Shown: positions 1-8,800 of the stretch, one piece after another | How positions within the stretch are numbered: the stretch's first letter is position 1 | Layout: the number at the start of each line of letters is the position of its first letter | Assembly: GCA_022340265.1 (NCBI GenBank) | Contig: JAJDOH010000257.1 | Coordinates: 1-57,252 of the forward strand | Length of the DNA stretch: 57,252 bases | Direction: 5' to 3' | Source: Deltaproteobacteria bacterium | Lineage (GTDB): Bacteria > Desulfobacterota > DSM-4660 > Desulfatiglandales > Desulfatiglandaceae | The notes under the pieces: model-generated | Seen by the model: only the letters and a program-made list of their open reading frames with translations | What the model was told of the DNA's origin: nothing | Database searches by the model: none | Program-made: the position numbers and the translations under genes

Positions 1-14
1 TTGTGTTGAATCAT
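1..14 (-). CDS. 5' end of a minus-strand gene leaving the window
   Basis: On the minus strand an ATG (plus positions 12-14) is preceded by GGAGGTGATA, an almost complete anti-16S Shine-Dalgarno sequence, at ideal spacing. Only four codons (Met-Ile-Gln-His) fall inside the window, so no product can be named. It lies downstream of the NCS2 permease gene on the same strand and could be co-transcribed with it. The call rests only on the ribosome binding site and start codon. Confidence 0.4.
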
Positions 15-106
15 ATTATCACCTCCAGGCAAGGGGGGAGACGTATAAGCCAATCAAGGATATACTCGGAAGCGGCCGTGCAGTGTTTGCCGTCGCTAGG
101 TCAGAA

Positions 107-1393
107 CTATTCTTCGCGGATGCTAAGGAGCTGATCCATGACCAGGGCGCTTATAACGCCGACCACAAATCCGTTGCCCAGAATGGGTCTCAGAAATGGG
201 GAGAGGTTGCTGAATATCTCGCCGGGCAAAAATGCAATAAGGGTCCCGATCAATATGGATACGCCGATTACCAAGCCATCCTCAAAACGAAAATCTTTCG
301 CTCTTTCAAAGGCCACCATGAGTCCGGCGCCCACCTGGGTCATCATCACATAGGCCAGGATGGCGCCGATTACTACGGAAGGCACGTTTCCCATAAAACC
401 GGTTGCTGCGGGAGAGAAAGCCATTAGAAACATGACACCTGCCGTTGGGATCAGCGTGAAACGCGAAGCGCATCGGGTTGCCGCAATTACTCCCGGGCTG
501 ACGCTGTAGTCCACCGGTCCGATTACTCCCAGAAGTCCTGCGGCGGTATTGGCCAGGCCGGTGGTGAATAACCCTCTTGTGATCCGACCGTCCATATCAT
601 CCACATGCAGCATTTCATTAACCGCCTGGATGGAGCCCAAATCGTTGATGGCAAGGGCGATGTAACAGAAGAGAAAGGAGATGAGCAATCCCGGTGCGAT
701 GGAAAACTGAATGTTCATCTGCCGAAAAAAATCCCTGAACCATGGAATATCCGGATGAAGCCCCCGGCTGCCGGGGTCGGGAAAAATGAGAAGGTAGATC
801 AGGCTGCCGGCGATAACCGCCCAGATGATGAGCGTGGATTGCCAGATACCGTGCAAGAAGCGGTAGCTAAGGAGCATTACAAAGACCAGGGAAAAGGCGA
901 ATCCCAGGTTCGAAAGGGGGCCGACGCCGCTCTTGCTGTCGACGATCAGATTTTGAATGGTGGGGGCGATGGTAAAAGCGATCAGCAATAGAACCACGGC
1001 AATCACGTTGGGGGTAAAGCATCGGCGGAGGTATTTCAAAAGGCCGCTGGCCCCAAGAAAGGTTATGAAAATTCCTCCGATCATCATGGAGGTGTAGATG
1101 GTGTTCAATCCAAAACCCTGACTGGCAATCACCCCCACGAAAAGAACCGCCGCCGGCCCGGGAAGGAGCGGAAGTCGATGCCCCCAGAAAATCTGGCAGA
1201 AGAGGGTGACGGCACAGATGAAAAGGATCTTCTGAAGATAAAGGATCTGACGCAACGGTTCTTGAAAGTGGAGCGTTCCGACCACTTTGCCTAAAATAAT
1301 GGTCGAACAAATGAGAATCGCTGCCCACTGAAGCCCAATCAGGCAGGATTTCATAAGGGGAGGTTTATCATCGAGTCCGTATTGGAGTTTCAT
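107..1393 (-). CDS. NCS2-family (xanthine/uracil-type) permease
   Basis: Polytopic inner-membrane protein of about 428 residues, very hydrophobic throughout, resembling nucleobase:cation symporter-2 transporters that import xanthine, urate or uracil with protons or sodium. A region reading NDLGSIQAV, followed by a Gly-rich stretch with GPVDYSVSPGVIAATR, matches the two conserved NCS2 segments around the substrate site. The exact substrate cannot be read from sequence. I place the start at the second ATG because GGAAGG lies just upstream of it; an ATG eight codons earlier (1417) has a poor ribosome site. The gene stands alone, divergent from the neighbouring aldo/keto reductase. Confidence 0.8.
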   Translation of the reverse strand: MKLQYGLDDKPPLMKSCLIGLQWAAILICSTIILGKVVGTLHFQEPLRQILYLQKILFICAVTLFCQIFWGHRLPLLPGPAAVLFVGVIASQGFGLNTIYTSMMIGGIFITFLGASGLLKYLRRCFTPNVIAVVLLLIAFTIAPTIQNLIVDSKSGVGPLSNLGFAFSLVFVMLLSYRFLHGIWQSTLIIWAVIAGSLIYLLIFPDPGSRGLHPDIPWFRDFFRQMNIQFSIAPGLLISFLFCYIALAINDLGSIQAVNEMLHVDDMDGRITRGLFTTGLANTAAGLLGVIGPVDYSVSPGVIAATRCASRFTLIPTAGVMFLMAFSPAATGFMGNVPSVVIGAILAYVMMTQVGAGLMVAFERAKDFRFEDGLVIGVSILIGTLIAFLPGEIFSNLSPFLRPILGNGFVVGVISALVMDQLLSIREE

Positions 1394-1643
1394 TTTGCCT
1401 TCCAAATGCCTGTTCATTTTTCACAGGTGCCGGTTATCACTTGAATGCTCTGATGTATCTCTGATGAGCCCTTGAATGGTAAAAGCGCGACTTTTCGGAA
1501 TCCCAATGGCCATCATTTACTATGCCGGAAAAAAAGGGTAAAGTCCATACTTACGCATCGTTTTTGGTTACTCGGATGCGGTCTGCAAATTGACAATTGA
1601 AAATTTTTTCATTGCAGTTTAAGGGATGTATGGAGGAAACCAC

Positions 1644-2888
1644 ATGTCAACAAAGGATGAAAAAACGACGCGACGGAATTTCCTGAAAACAGTTGGTGTT
1701 CTGGGCGCCGGCTCAATCGTCGCAACAACCGTTCCCTTTGTAAACGCAACTGCTGGGAGTGAGGCCCGAAAAAGCGCAACTGAAATCGTTCCCAAGAGGC
1801 CGTTTGGAAAAACGGGCGTGGACGTCTCCATCCTCGCCCTCGGCGGTGTCCTGAAAATGTCGGATCAACTCGTATTCCGGATGGCCTGTAAGATGGGGGT
1901 TACGTACTGGGACACGGCTGACAGTTATGGCTGGGGAAAGAATGAAAAGGCCATCGGCAAGTATTTCACAAAATTTCCCAACGACCGCAAAAACATCTTT
2001 CTGGTTACAAAAGCCGCCACTTCAGACCCGGCGGAATTGACGGAAAAACTGAACAACTCCCTTGTAAAACTGAACACGTCCTACGTGGATATGTATTTTA
2101 TCCATTATGTCAAAGATGTGAAGGATGAATTGACCTCTGGTGTCAAAGCCTGGGCTGAAAAGGCAAAAGCGGAAGGAAAGATCCGGTTGTTCGGATTCAG
2201 CGCCCATAAAAACATGGAAGCATCCATGCTCACAGCGGCGAAACTCGGTTGGATCGATGGCATCATGATGAGCTACAACTACCGGCTGATGGCCAAGGAT
2301 GAAATGAAAAGAGCCGTCGACGTCTGTGCCAAAGCCGGAATTGGGTTGACCGCCATGAAGACGCAGGCGGCTTTTACGGCAAATTTTTATGCCTCCATTG
2401 GTTCTGAAACCGATGACGCACTGAAAATGACCGAAAGTTTGATGAAAAAGGGGTATACGGCGGAACAGGCAAAACTGAAAGTGGTTTGGGAAAACCCTGC
2501 CATTGCCAGCATCTGTTCTGCGATGCCCAACATGACCATTCTGCAGGCCAATGCAGCGGCTGCCATGAACAAGGAAAAACTTTCTGAAAACCACAAAAAT
2601 TTGTTGAATCAGTATGCTCAGCGGACATGTTCCGGCTATTGTGCCGGCTGCGCGAATCTCTGCGAACCAGTTGTTGATCACCATGTTCCCATCAGCGATC
2701 TTATGCGATGTGCCATGTACCGTTTCGGTTATGGGGACCGAGAAAAAGCGCTGGAACTCTTCAAGGCGCTGCCGCCCGAAACAAAGAGAACTGTTCTCCG
2801 AACAGATTTTTCGGAGGCCGAAAAGAGGTGTCCCCAAAAAATAGAGATCGGCAGACTGTTGAAAGCCGCCATTAAAGACCTTGCCTGA
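1644..2888 (+). CDS. Tat-exported aldo/keto reductase with C-terminal cysteine cluster
   Basis: About 414 residues. The N-terminus has a twin-arginine signal (TTRRNFLKTVG followed by a hydrophobic run), so the folded protein is probably exported to the periplasm. The body is an aldo/keto reductase TIM barrel with the expected Asp/Tyr (DTADSYGWG), Lys (LVTKAA) and His (YFIHYVKD) catalytic elements. The C-terminus carries CSGYCAGCANLC, a C-x3-C-x2-C-x3-C cluster of the kind seen in iron-sulfur-type AKRs. The start is set at the ATG behind GGAGGAAACCAC; an ATG six codons earlier has no such site. It is paralogous to, and convergent with, the next gene, with only 8 bp between them. Substrate unknown. 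Confidence 0.85.
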   Translation: MSTKDEKTTRRNFLKTVGVLGAGSIVATTVPFVNATAGSEARKSATEIVPKRPFGKTGVDVSILALGGVLKMSDQLVFRMACKMGVTYWDTADSYGWGKNEKAIGKYFTKFPNDRKNIFLVTKAATSDPAELTEKLNNSLVKLNTSYVDMYFIHYVKDVKDELTSGVKAWAEKAKAEGKIRLFGFSAHKNMEASMLTAAKLGWIDGIMMSYNYRLMAKDEMKRAVDVCAKAGIGLTAMKTQAAFTANFYASIGSETDDALKMTESLMKKGYTAEQAKLKVVWENPAIASICSAMPNMTILQANAAAAMNKEKLSENHKNLLNQYAQRTCSGYCAGCANLCEPVVDHHVPISDLMRCAMYRFGYGDREKALELFKALPPETKRTVLRTDFSEAEKRCPQKIEIGRLLKAAIKDLA

Positions 2889-2896
2889 AAGACCCG

Positions 2897-4129
2897 TTAC
2901 GCAAAAAGATGACTCGCCTCTTTCATCATTCTGCCAATGGGCAGTCTTTGGGGACAGGACCGTTCCGCGTTTCCGAAATCCAATCGATCCAACAGCGTTT
3001 TGGTTTGTGCAGGCAATGTTTGAAATGTGGAACGCGCCAACATAACATCCTGATAGACGTGAGCATACATGAGGCACCGCATGACATCATTGATAGGTAC
3101 TTCCTGAACCATCGCCTGTGTGCAGATCCGTCCGCATCCGGCGCAGTAGTCGCTGCAGGTTTTGCTGGCGTACTGGTCCAGCAGAGCGCGATCGGAAGCT
3201 GAAAGGCCCTTTTGATCCACTGCCGCCACCGCATTGGCCGCCAAAATGGTGAGATTGGGCATCTGAGAGCAGATGCTGGTGATACGCTTGTCCCCCCAGA
3301 CCGCCATCAGCTTTGCCTGATAATCTGTAAATCCCTTTTGCATGAAACGGCCTGCCATATCGATCTCAGTTTGGGAATCACTTTTAACCGGGCCCCCGCC
3401 CTGGGTCTTCATGGCCGTGAGACCGATGCCGGTCCGGTGGCAGGCTTCCACTGCTGCTTTCATGCGGGGCTTGCTCATCAATCGATAGTTATAGGTAAAC
3501 ATGATGCCGTCTATCCACGGCAGCTTGGCGGCCCCTTCCAGACATTCTTCCATGTTGGAATGGGTGCTGAAGCCGAACAATTTCAATTTGCCTTCTTTTT
3601 TCATGGCCTGGGACCAGGCTTTCATGTCCGGGGTCATTTCGTCGATACTGCTGATGCCATGCACAAAAAAGAGATCAAGGTAATCGGTATGGAGCCGTTT
3701 CAGAGATGCTTCAAGCCGAGGGGTAAAATCGGTCCCTCTTCTGGGTGAAAGTTTGCTGACCAAGAAAACCCGCTCACGGGTTTCGGGCTTTCGCGCAAAC
3801 CAGCGACCGATGCCTTCTTCGCTGCGGCCCCCGCCATATGATTCGGCGGTATCCCAGTAATCGATGCCCCATTCGAGGGCTTTGGCAAGCATCAACCGGT
3901 TGTTCAAAATATCAAACATTCCGCCCAGTGAGAGGGTGGAGACCTTTATGCCTGAGCGGCCGAAGATTCTGCTCGGGACGGGCGCACTGGGAAAGGCAGA
4001 CTTGGCTGAAGCGCTAGCCGGACGGCTGAAAGCGGATCCGCCCACGGCGGCCCCCAGTCCAATGGCCGCTGCTTTTTTGAGAAAATCGCGGCGGCTGGGT
4101 TCGTCATTCTTCTTCTCATCAACTGGCAT
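2897..4129 (-). CDS. Tat-exported aldo/keto reductase, paralogue of the convergent neighbour
   Basis: About 410 residues with a Tat signal (SRRDFLKKAAAIGLG) and an aldo/keto reductase barrel: DTAESYGGG, the Lys in VSKLSPR and the His in FFVHGISS give the usual tetrad. The tail has CSDYCAGCGRIC, the same cysteine spacing as in the paralogue. Alignable blocks such as YWDTA-SYG, IDGIM-YNYRLM and GIGLTAMKTQ show common descent with the convergent gene. It follows a secreted hypothetical gene by 15 bp and is probably in an operon with it. Together with the Tat/Fe-S genes further on, this points to a periplasmic redox role, which is inference. Confidence 0.85.
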   Translation of the reverse strand: MPVDEKKNDEPSRRDFLKKAAAIGLGAAVGGSAFSRPASASAKSAFPSAPVPSRIFGRSGIKVSTLSLGGMFDILNNRLMLAKALEWGIDYWDTAESYGGGRSEEGIGRWFARKPETRERVFLVSKLSPRRGTDFTPRLEASLKRLHTDYLDLFFVHGISSIDEMTPDMKAWSQAMKKEGKLKLFGFSTHSNMEECLEGAAKLPWIDGIMFTYNYRLMSKPRMKAAVEACHRTGIGLTAMKTQGGGPVKSDSQTEIDMAGRFMQKGFTDYQAKLMAVWGDKRITSICSQMPNLTILAANAVAAVDQKGLSASDRALLDQYASKTCSDYCAGCGRICTQAMVQEVPINDVMRCLMYAHVYQDVMLARSTFQTLPAQTKTLLDRLDFGNAERSCPQRLPIGRMMKEASHLFA

Positions 4130-4144
4130 GATTCATAGCTCCCT

Positions 4145-4777
4145 TCATTTGGTGTTATCTTCAATCGCCGGTGCGCGACCCGTGTGAAGCTCGAAAATCG
4201 GTCGAAACTTGTATCTGTGAAGAATCACGTCTTCAGGTACCTGAGGGCTGATCCCTCCATTTTCGGTTAGAAAACGAAGTTCCCCACTCATTTTAAATCC
4301 CAGCGCCAGCGCACGCGCAATTTCATCTCGGGTTTTTCCATAATAAGCTACGGCTTTTCTTCCGTGAAAAGACCGTTTTCCGTTGTACCACGCTTCAGCG
4401 CTTTCATAGGGCAGCACCACAAAGACCCAGTAAACCGTTTGATCCGGGGTTGCCACTTCAAGAAACAACGAATATTCGATTTTCTTTCCATTTCGCGCTG
4501 CCGTTTCAACCCTTTCCAATTCCATATCCTCTATCAGCCAGGCGGTTCTCCCACCAAGGAGTTCGACAAAATTCTTAACAGGCCCAAAAAGATAGCCCGG
4601 ATTTTTTTCTCGGGCAGTAAAATACCCCTTCAAGAACCACTCAGGGGGGACGTAACGCTGCAGGCCATTTTCCTGTCTAAAGGTTCGGTCAGTTTCCGCC
4701 AAGGAAACGTGAACCGTTACCGCCAGACTTGTCACCATGAACACGGTTACAACCCAAAGCCATCTTTTCAGCACCAT
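4145..4777 (-). CDS. Secreted hypothetical protein
   Basis: About 210 residues. I start it at the ATG preceded by GAAAGGAAATAG, which gives a clear signal peptide (MVLKRWLWVVTVFMV then Ala-rich, cleavage near SLAE). The reading frame stays open far upstream to 5113, but that part reads through a decayed ferredoxin-gene fragment and is not coding for this protein. The mature domain has many aromatic residues and no motif I recognise. Positioned directly upstream of a Tat-exported aldo/keto reductase gene, it may be a periplasmic partner. Function unknown. Confidence 0.6.
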   Translation of the reverse strand: MVLKRWLWVVTVFMVTSLAVTVHVSLAETDRTFRQENGLQRYVPPEWFLKGYFTAREKNPGYLFGPVKNFVELLGGRTAWLIEDMELERVETAARNGKKIEYSLFLEVATPDQTVYWVFVVLPYESAEAWYNGKRSFHGRKAVAYYGKTRDEIARALALGFKMSGELRFLTENGGISPQVPEDVILHRYKFRPIFELHTGRAPAIEDNTK

Positions 4778-4870
4778 CGTTCTATTTCCTTTCGAAAGAA
4801 TGATTGAAGTTCTGAAGGTTCGGTAAAAAAGGTAAAAACAACAAAAATGGTTTTGAGCATGTTTCCTGCT

Positions 4871-5165
4871 TAAGCAGCAATGGGCAGGCCCCTTTCCCGG
4901 CTGTCGACGATCCACAACGGCGACCATCTGTTGGCTGCATCTCCAGGACACAGCAATCACAGGTGGCAAAGCGTTTCGTGCTGTGCCCGCGTCCTTAATC
5001 TCAATATACAGGGAATTGCCCTTTACCACAACCCATTTGGAAATCATCTGAATGGGGTTGAACACTTCACGCGTACCAACGGCCTTGGGTTCTCCGGACA
5101 GTTGTCCTGGCATAGTGCGCAGCCGTGTCCCTCAAAAACCGATTGTCCGCTTCCGAATGCAGATA
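4871..5165 (-). pseudogene. Decayed 3' fragment of a polyferredoxin gene
   Basis: Minus-strand translation in two frames recovers pieces of the intact ferredoxin gene located at 5825-7774. CALCQDNCPENP corresponds to CIVCQENCPVSPK. GTREVFNPIQ and LYIEIKDAG correspond to RTREVFNTVY and LYIEFQNAV, and NRFATCDCC corresponds to NRFATGDYY. A final LLLKQ matches the end of the intact protein. The plus strands at 5003-5125 and 6157-6280 align base by base, with one base fewer in this copy near 5090, which causes the frameshift. The stretch between RFAT and LLLKQ is largely deleted, and the 5' two-thirds of the gene is absent. Confidence 0.75.
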
Positions 5166-5816
5166 ATCCTTGAGCTCCGGGCCAAAGCGCTGAGCAGCAA
5201 AGAAGCCATCGGAACTCCCGAGCATCAGGATTTTCCGATTCAAAAGGGCAAAAAAAAGCTCATGCAGGCAACTTTAGGTGCCCTGGGTCAGGCGTTTACG
5301 GACATGTACGGTGATTATAACGGGACCCTCGAGGAGGTTTTCAACCTGCCCATGGAGAACAACCGCCGGCGGGCCGTTTTTGTGGCGTCGCTCAATGCGG
5401 TGCAACGGTATTTGGGGAGAATTGAAGGGTCCTTTCACTGCCGGGATGAGGGGCCGGTTCAATGCTGAAAGGCACTTGTGCCCTATCTGGAGAAAAACTA
5501 CAGGGGTGCCAGAATCGCACAATTCGGGTTTCAACCGCGAACGGTAGAAACCCTTGCCAAAAGAGACAATGTAAGCGTTTTGGACATGGATCCCGACAAT
5601 GTGGGTCGGGACAAATTCGGTGTCATCCTCGAAAGTGCCGAGTATACGGAAGAGGCCGTTGAATGGGCGGACCTTCTGCTGGTGACGGGTACCACCTTGG
5701 TCAATGATACCATTTCGCCATTATTGGGGAAAAAGGATATTGTTTTCTATGGTACCACCATTGCCGGTGCCGCCCATCTCATGGGTTGGGAACGGTTTTG
5801 CCCTTACCGTCTTTGA
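5157..5816 (+). pseudogene. DUF364 (Rossmann-like/heavy-metal chelation) gene, 5' truncated and interrupted by TGA
   Basis: The plus strand encodes a DUF364-type protein. SKEAIGTPEHQDFPIQKGK, GQAFTDMYGDYNGTLEEV and FHCRDEGPVQC are followed by an in-frame TGA at 5466-5468. The same frame then continues with KALVPYLEKNYRGARIAQFG, VLDMDPDNVG, LLLVTGTTLVNDTI, FYGTTIAGAAHLMG and ERFCPYRL. These are the conserved blocks of the family in order, and the natural C-terminus is present. About 30 N-terminal residues are missing; the sequence before them is antisense to the ferredoxin remnant, and no ribosome site precedes the first Met. Nonsense-interrupted pseudogene is the simplest reading; selenocysteine read-through is a remote alternative. 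Confidence 0.7.
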
Positions 5817-5824
5817 AAGCATCA

Positions 5825-7774
5825 TTACTGTTTAAGGAGCAATGCGTGTTCGGAGGCTCTTGACTCATTGTCTGCAGTTATGCGAACGGCGCGTTTTCCG
5901 GGGATCGGGCATTCGTGTTCACAGACACCGCAGCCGATGCACTGTTTGGGATCCACATGTGGCTGCTGAAGCCGTACCTGAATTTCCATGGGTGTACCGG
6001 CAAGCAACGGCGATTCAAAGGGATCCCCGTCGGCGACGCGTAAACCCCTCTCCCAACAGCTGACAATCCGACGGGGGCGGTGATCCGAACCTGACGGAAT
6101 CCTGGCGTAATAATCGCCTGTGGCAAACCGATTCACGTCGGGGACCGCGTTTTGAAATTCAATGTACAGGGAATCGCTCTTTGCCACAATCAACTTGGAA
6201 CCCGTGTATACGGTGTTAAAGACTTCCCGGGTTCGAATCGCTTTGGGGCTCACCGGGCAGTTTTCCTGGCAGACAATGCAGGGTCGGTCCATTGCCCAGG
6301 GGAGGCAGCGGCCCCGATCAACGAAAGCTGTCCCAATTCTGATGGGTCCGTTTTGGCGGTATTGATTCTTTCCCAGCCGTTCATTGAGAGTGATGGGTCT
6401 GATGGCCGCTGTGGGGCAAATATTTCCGCAGGCAATGCAGTTAAACTGGCAGCCGCTGGTGCCCATGCGAAAATTGAGGGCCGGGGTCCACAACCCTTCA
6501 AGGCCTCCCTGGATGCCCGCCGGATGAATCACATTGGTCGGGCAGATGCGCATACACTGGCCGCATTTGATGCAGCGGGAGAGAAATTCATTTTCCGCCA
6601 GGGCGCCGGGCGGCCGCACCAGCGCCGGGTTCCAGCTGCCGCCCACATAACCGCCAATCCGCAGCATGGGAATGGCGGCTGCACCGGAGACGGCTGAGGT
6701 CAGAAACTGGCGGCGTGACAAATTGGGTGAATGGATTTCACCCGAAGCAGACGGTGCCATCTGATAAGTTATTAGCTGATGGCTGCATTGGTCAAGGCAG
6801 TTCAGGCACAATACGCACTCGCTTATTCGAATCTGGGAAGCCGGCTGGCATGCGCCCTCACAATTCCTTTCACAGAGGCGGCAATCGCTACATTCATTTT
6901 TCCTTTTGCCCATGCGCCATAAGGCAAGCCGGGCTAATATGCCGAAAAATGCACCCGCCGGACATATATAGCGGCAATAAAATCGTGGGACCGCCAGATT
7001 AAGTAAAACTGCCGAAAGGAATATGATTGCAATCAGTCCGGCACCTTCATAGGCGCGCGGGATGGTTGAAACCGATAGAGACGTGCTGTCGAAAAGCGTC
7101 AAAATCACCAGGTTGATGGAACGGGTGACCAGAGAGATAGGCTCCAGGAGCCCGATTTGAAGCGATGCCGTCGAGGCTTCATGCCCGTAAAAAAGAGCAC
7201 ATGACAACAACCAGATCGAGATGAAAATCAGAAACAGAACACCTGCTTTTTTGGGATTTATTCCTGTCCGGCGGACGGTATAAAGTATCATCCAGATCAG
7301 CAGGCCCAAAACAAGAACACCGAATATGAGTGGGTAGGTTTCAGGCAACTGAATGAAATCGACGGCCAGTTCCAGTGCTGAAATCGTCAAAAGAAAAATC
7401 AAAATCCAGTATTTGAGAAACTGTAAGGGGTTGTACCGGTTCAGTTTGATCTTTTCCTTCATGGGTTTCTTGCGCTTTGCGAGAAATCCAACAAACTGGT
7501 GAATGGCACCGAAAGGGCATATCCATCCGCAGAAAAACCGACCCAGAAAAATGGTTAATACAATGGTTGCAAGTCCCCACAGGAGACCGGCATAGACCGT
7601 GTGAGTGCTCAGCAGTGTTGCCAGCCCCACCAAAGGATCCAGCTCTATCACCCAGTTGACCGGCCATCCGCGCAGCTGCCACCATTGATCACCCAGAGTG
7701 GTGACCACGCAAAACCATAAAAAGAGCGTCAGAAAAAAGATCTGGCAGATGCGTCGGGTGGTTATGATTTTCAT
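5825..7774 (-). CDS. Membrane polyferredoxin (NapH-like domain fused to NapG-like 4Fe-4S domain)
   Basis: 649 residues. The N-terminal half has several transmembrane helices and NapH/CcoG-type membrane cysteine motifs (FCGWICPFG near residue 85, RYICPAG near 270), then ferredoxin cysteines CSDCRLC and CVLCLNC. The middle holds an embedded twin-arginine-like segment (LSRRQFLTSA). The C-terminal half has further 4Fe-4S motifs: CIKCGQCMRICP, CIACGNICP, CIVCQENCP and CIGCGVCEHECP. It looks like a fusion of a quinol-side membrane electron carrier with a ferredoxin arm. It is last in a tight run behind DUF362 and DUF6599-like genes (6 bp and 3 bp gaps), suggesting one redox module. The electron partner is unknown. 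Confidence 0.85.
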   Translation of the reverse strand: MKIITTRRICQIFFLTLFLWFCVVTTLGDQWWQLRGWPVNWVIELDPLVGLATLLSTHTVYAGLLWGLATIVLTIFLGRFFCGWICPFGAIHQFVGFLAKRKKPMKEKIKLNRYNPLQFLKYWILIFLLTISALELAVDFIQLPETYPLIFGVLVLGLLIWMILYTVRRTGINPKKAGVLFLIFISIWLLSCALFYGHEASTASLQIGLLEPISLVTRSINLVILTLFDSTSLSVSTIPRAYEGAGLIAIIFLSAVLLNLAVPRFYCRYICPAGAFFGILARLALWRMGKRKNECSDCRLCERNCEGACQPASQIRISECVLCLNCLDQCSHQLITYQMAPSASGEIHSPNLSRRQFLTSAVSGAAAIPMLRIGGYVGGSWNPALVRPPGALAENEFLSRCIKCGQCMRICPTNVIHPAGIQGGLEGLWTPALNFRMGTSGCQFNCIACGNICPTAAIRPITLNERLGKNQYRQNGPIRIGTAFVDRGRCLPWAMDRPCIVCQENCPVSPKAIRTREVFNTVYTGSKLIVAKSDSLYIEFQNAVPDVNRFATGDYYARIPSGSDHRPRRIVSCWERGLRVADGDPFESPLLAGTPMEIQVRLQQPHVDPKQCIGCGVCEHECPIPGKRAVRITADNESRASEHALLLKQ

Positions 7775-7780
7775 GCGTTT

Positions 7781-8797
7781 CTACTGTTTCTCCAATGGAG
7801 ATTTGCGGATGGACGCCATGACAGGATTCAGCTTGCGATAATCGGCGGTTCCGGCGCCTGCGGCTTCCGCTTTTCCGATAAAGGGGAGCTGGTCCAAAGA
7901 CCTGCCAAGGAACGATGCCCCAAAGGCATCGGCAGCCACCTGATCGGTGCTGACAATCATGGTATGCGTATCTTTGAGGTCTGAAAGGGAGCCTCCTGTG
8001 GGACCGTTGGTCATCATGGTTGTGGTCGCATCCAGAACAACAAAGGTCGGCTTCATCATCATTGCCAGTTCCATGATAATGTCGTTAATATTCTGGTGAA
8101 AAATATTGCGACGACCTCCCAGAAGCCCATACCAGTTTTTCATGGTCATGGACGCACCGCTGCGATGATGATCTTTGAGAGGTGCCATGCCGATGACTTT
8201 GGTAATATCCTTAAAAGGTTTGTTCAAAACCGGCCAGCTACGGATCAGTTTTGCATCTTTTAACGTCATGGCCGTAAACAGGTCCTGACGCGGCAATATC
8301 ACCTCTGCACCGGTACTTCGGGCAGCTTCTTCGATGCCGGTCAGGGTAAAGCAGCTTGTAGGATCATTAATGGGGTTATCCGTCACCACGACGGAAGCAG
8401 CGCCTGCCATAAAACAAAGTTTTGCCATCTCGGCGACGATGGCAGGATGGGTCGTTGCGCTCAGCATGGCAGGCGTTGCAAATGCGGCATTTACTTTGAG
8501 CAATACCCGGTCGCCCTTGTTAATGAAGGTTTCAATGCCACCCAGAGATTTTAAGGCCGCCCGCAGAGTGGCAGCCCGGTCTTCTCCTTGAATAATGCTC
8601 ATCTTTGGTCCAAGACCATCAATGGAAAAATCGAACTGAATCGGGGTTGCCCCTTTTTTTATGGATGCAGGCGGACCTTTCGTATCATGAAGCCAGAAGC
8701 CGGCAGCGCAGGCAGCGGTGATGGAAACGCCCGCTTTGGTCAACCGGTGAAGGAATTGGCGCCGGTTCAATTGGTTGCTTTTGGGGTCTGGTTTCAT
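7781..8797 (-). CDS. Tat-exported DUF362 protein
   Basis: 338 residues, starting with a twin-arginine signal (LNRRQFLHRLTKAGV and an Ala-rich hydrophobic stretch). The body is DUF362-like: VLLKVNAAFATPAMLSAT, VVTDNPINDP, IGMAPLKDHHRSGASMTMKN and VVLDATTTMMTNGPTGG are typical blocks of this family, which often accompanies ferredoxin domains. Here the ferredoxin part is encoded separately in the next gene. Sandwiched in the DUF6599-DUF362-polyferredoxin unit, it is probably a periplasmic or cell-surface partner of the polyferredoxin. Catalytic activity is unknown. Confidence 0.85.
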   Translation of the reverse strand: MKPDPKSNQLNRRQFLHRLTKAGVSITAACAAGFWLHDTKGPPASIKKGATPIQFDFSIDGLGPKMSIIQGEDRAATLRAALKSLGGIETFINKGDRVLLKVNAAFATPAMLSATTHPAIVAEMAKLCFMAGAASVVVTDNPINDPTSCFTLTGIEEAARSTGAEVILPRQDLFTAMTLKDAKLIRSWPVLNKPFKDITKVIGMAPLKDHHRSGASMTMKNWYGLLGGRRNIFHQNINDIIMELAMMMKPTFVVLDATTTMMTNGPTGGSLSDLKDTHTMIVSTDQVAADAFGASFLGRSLDQLPFIGKAEAAGAGTADYRKLNPVMASIRKSPLEKQ

Positions 8798-8800
8798 CTC

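Noticed and set aside
2022-3077. Long minus-strand frame (351 codons) across the two aldo/keto reductase genes
   Set aside because: It lies antisense to two well-supported genes, has no ribosome site and its translation has no family character.
4778-5113. N-terminal extension of the secreted hypothetical protein
   Set aside because: The extension reads through the ferredoxin-gene remnant; a proper ribosome site and signal peptide start at 4777.
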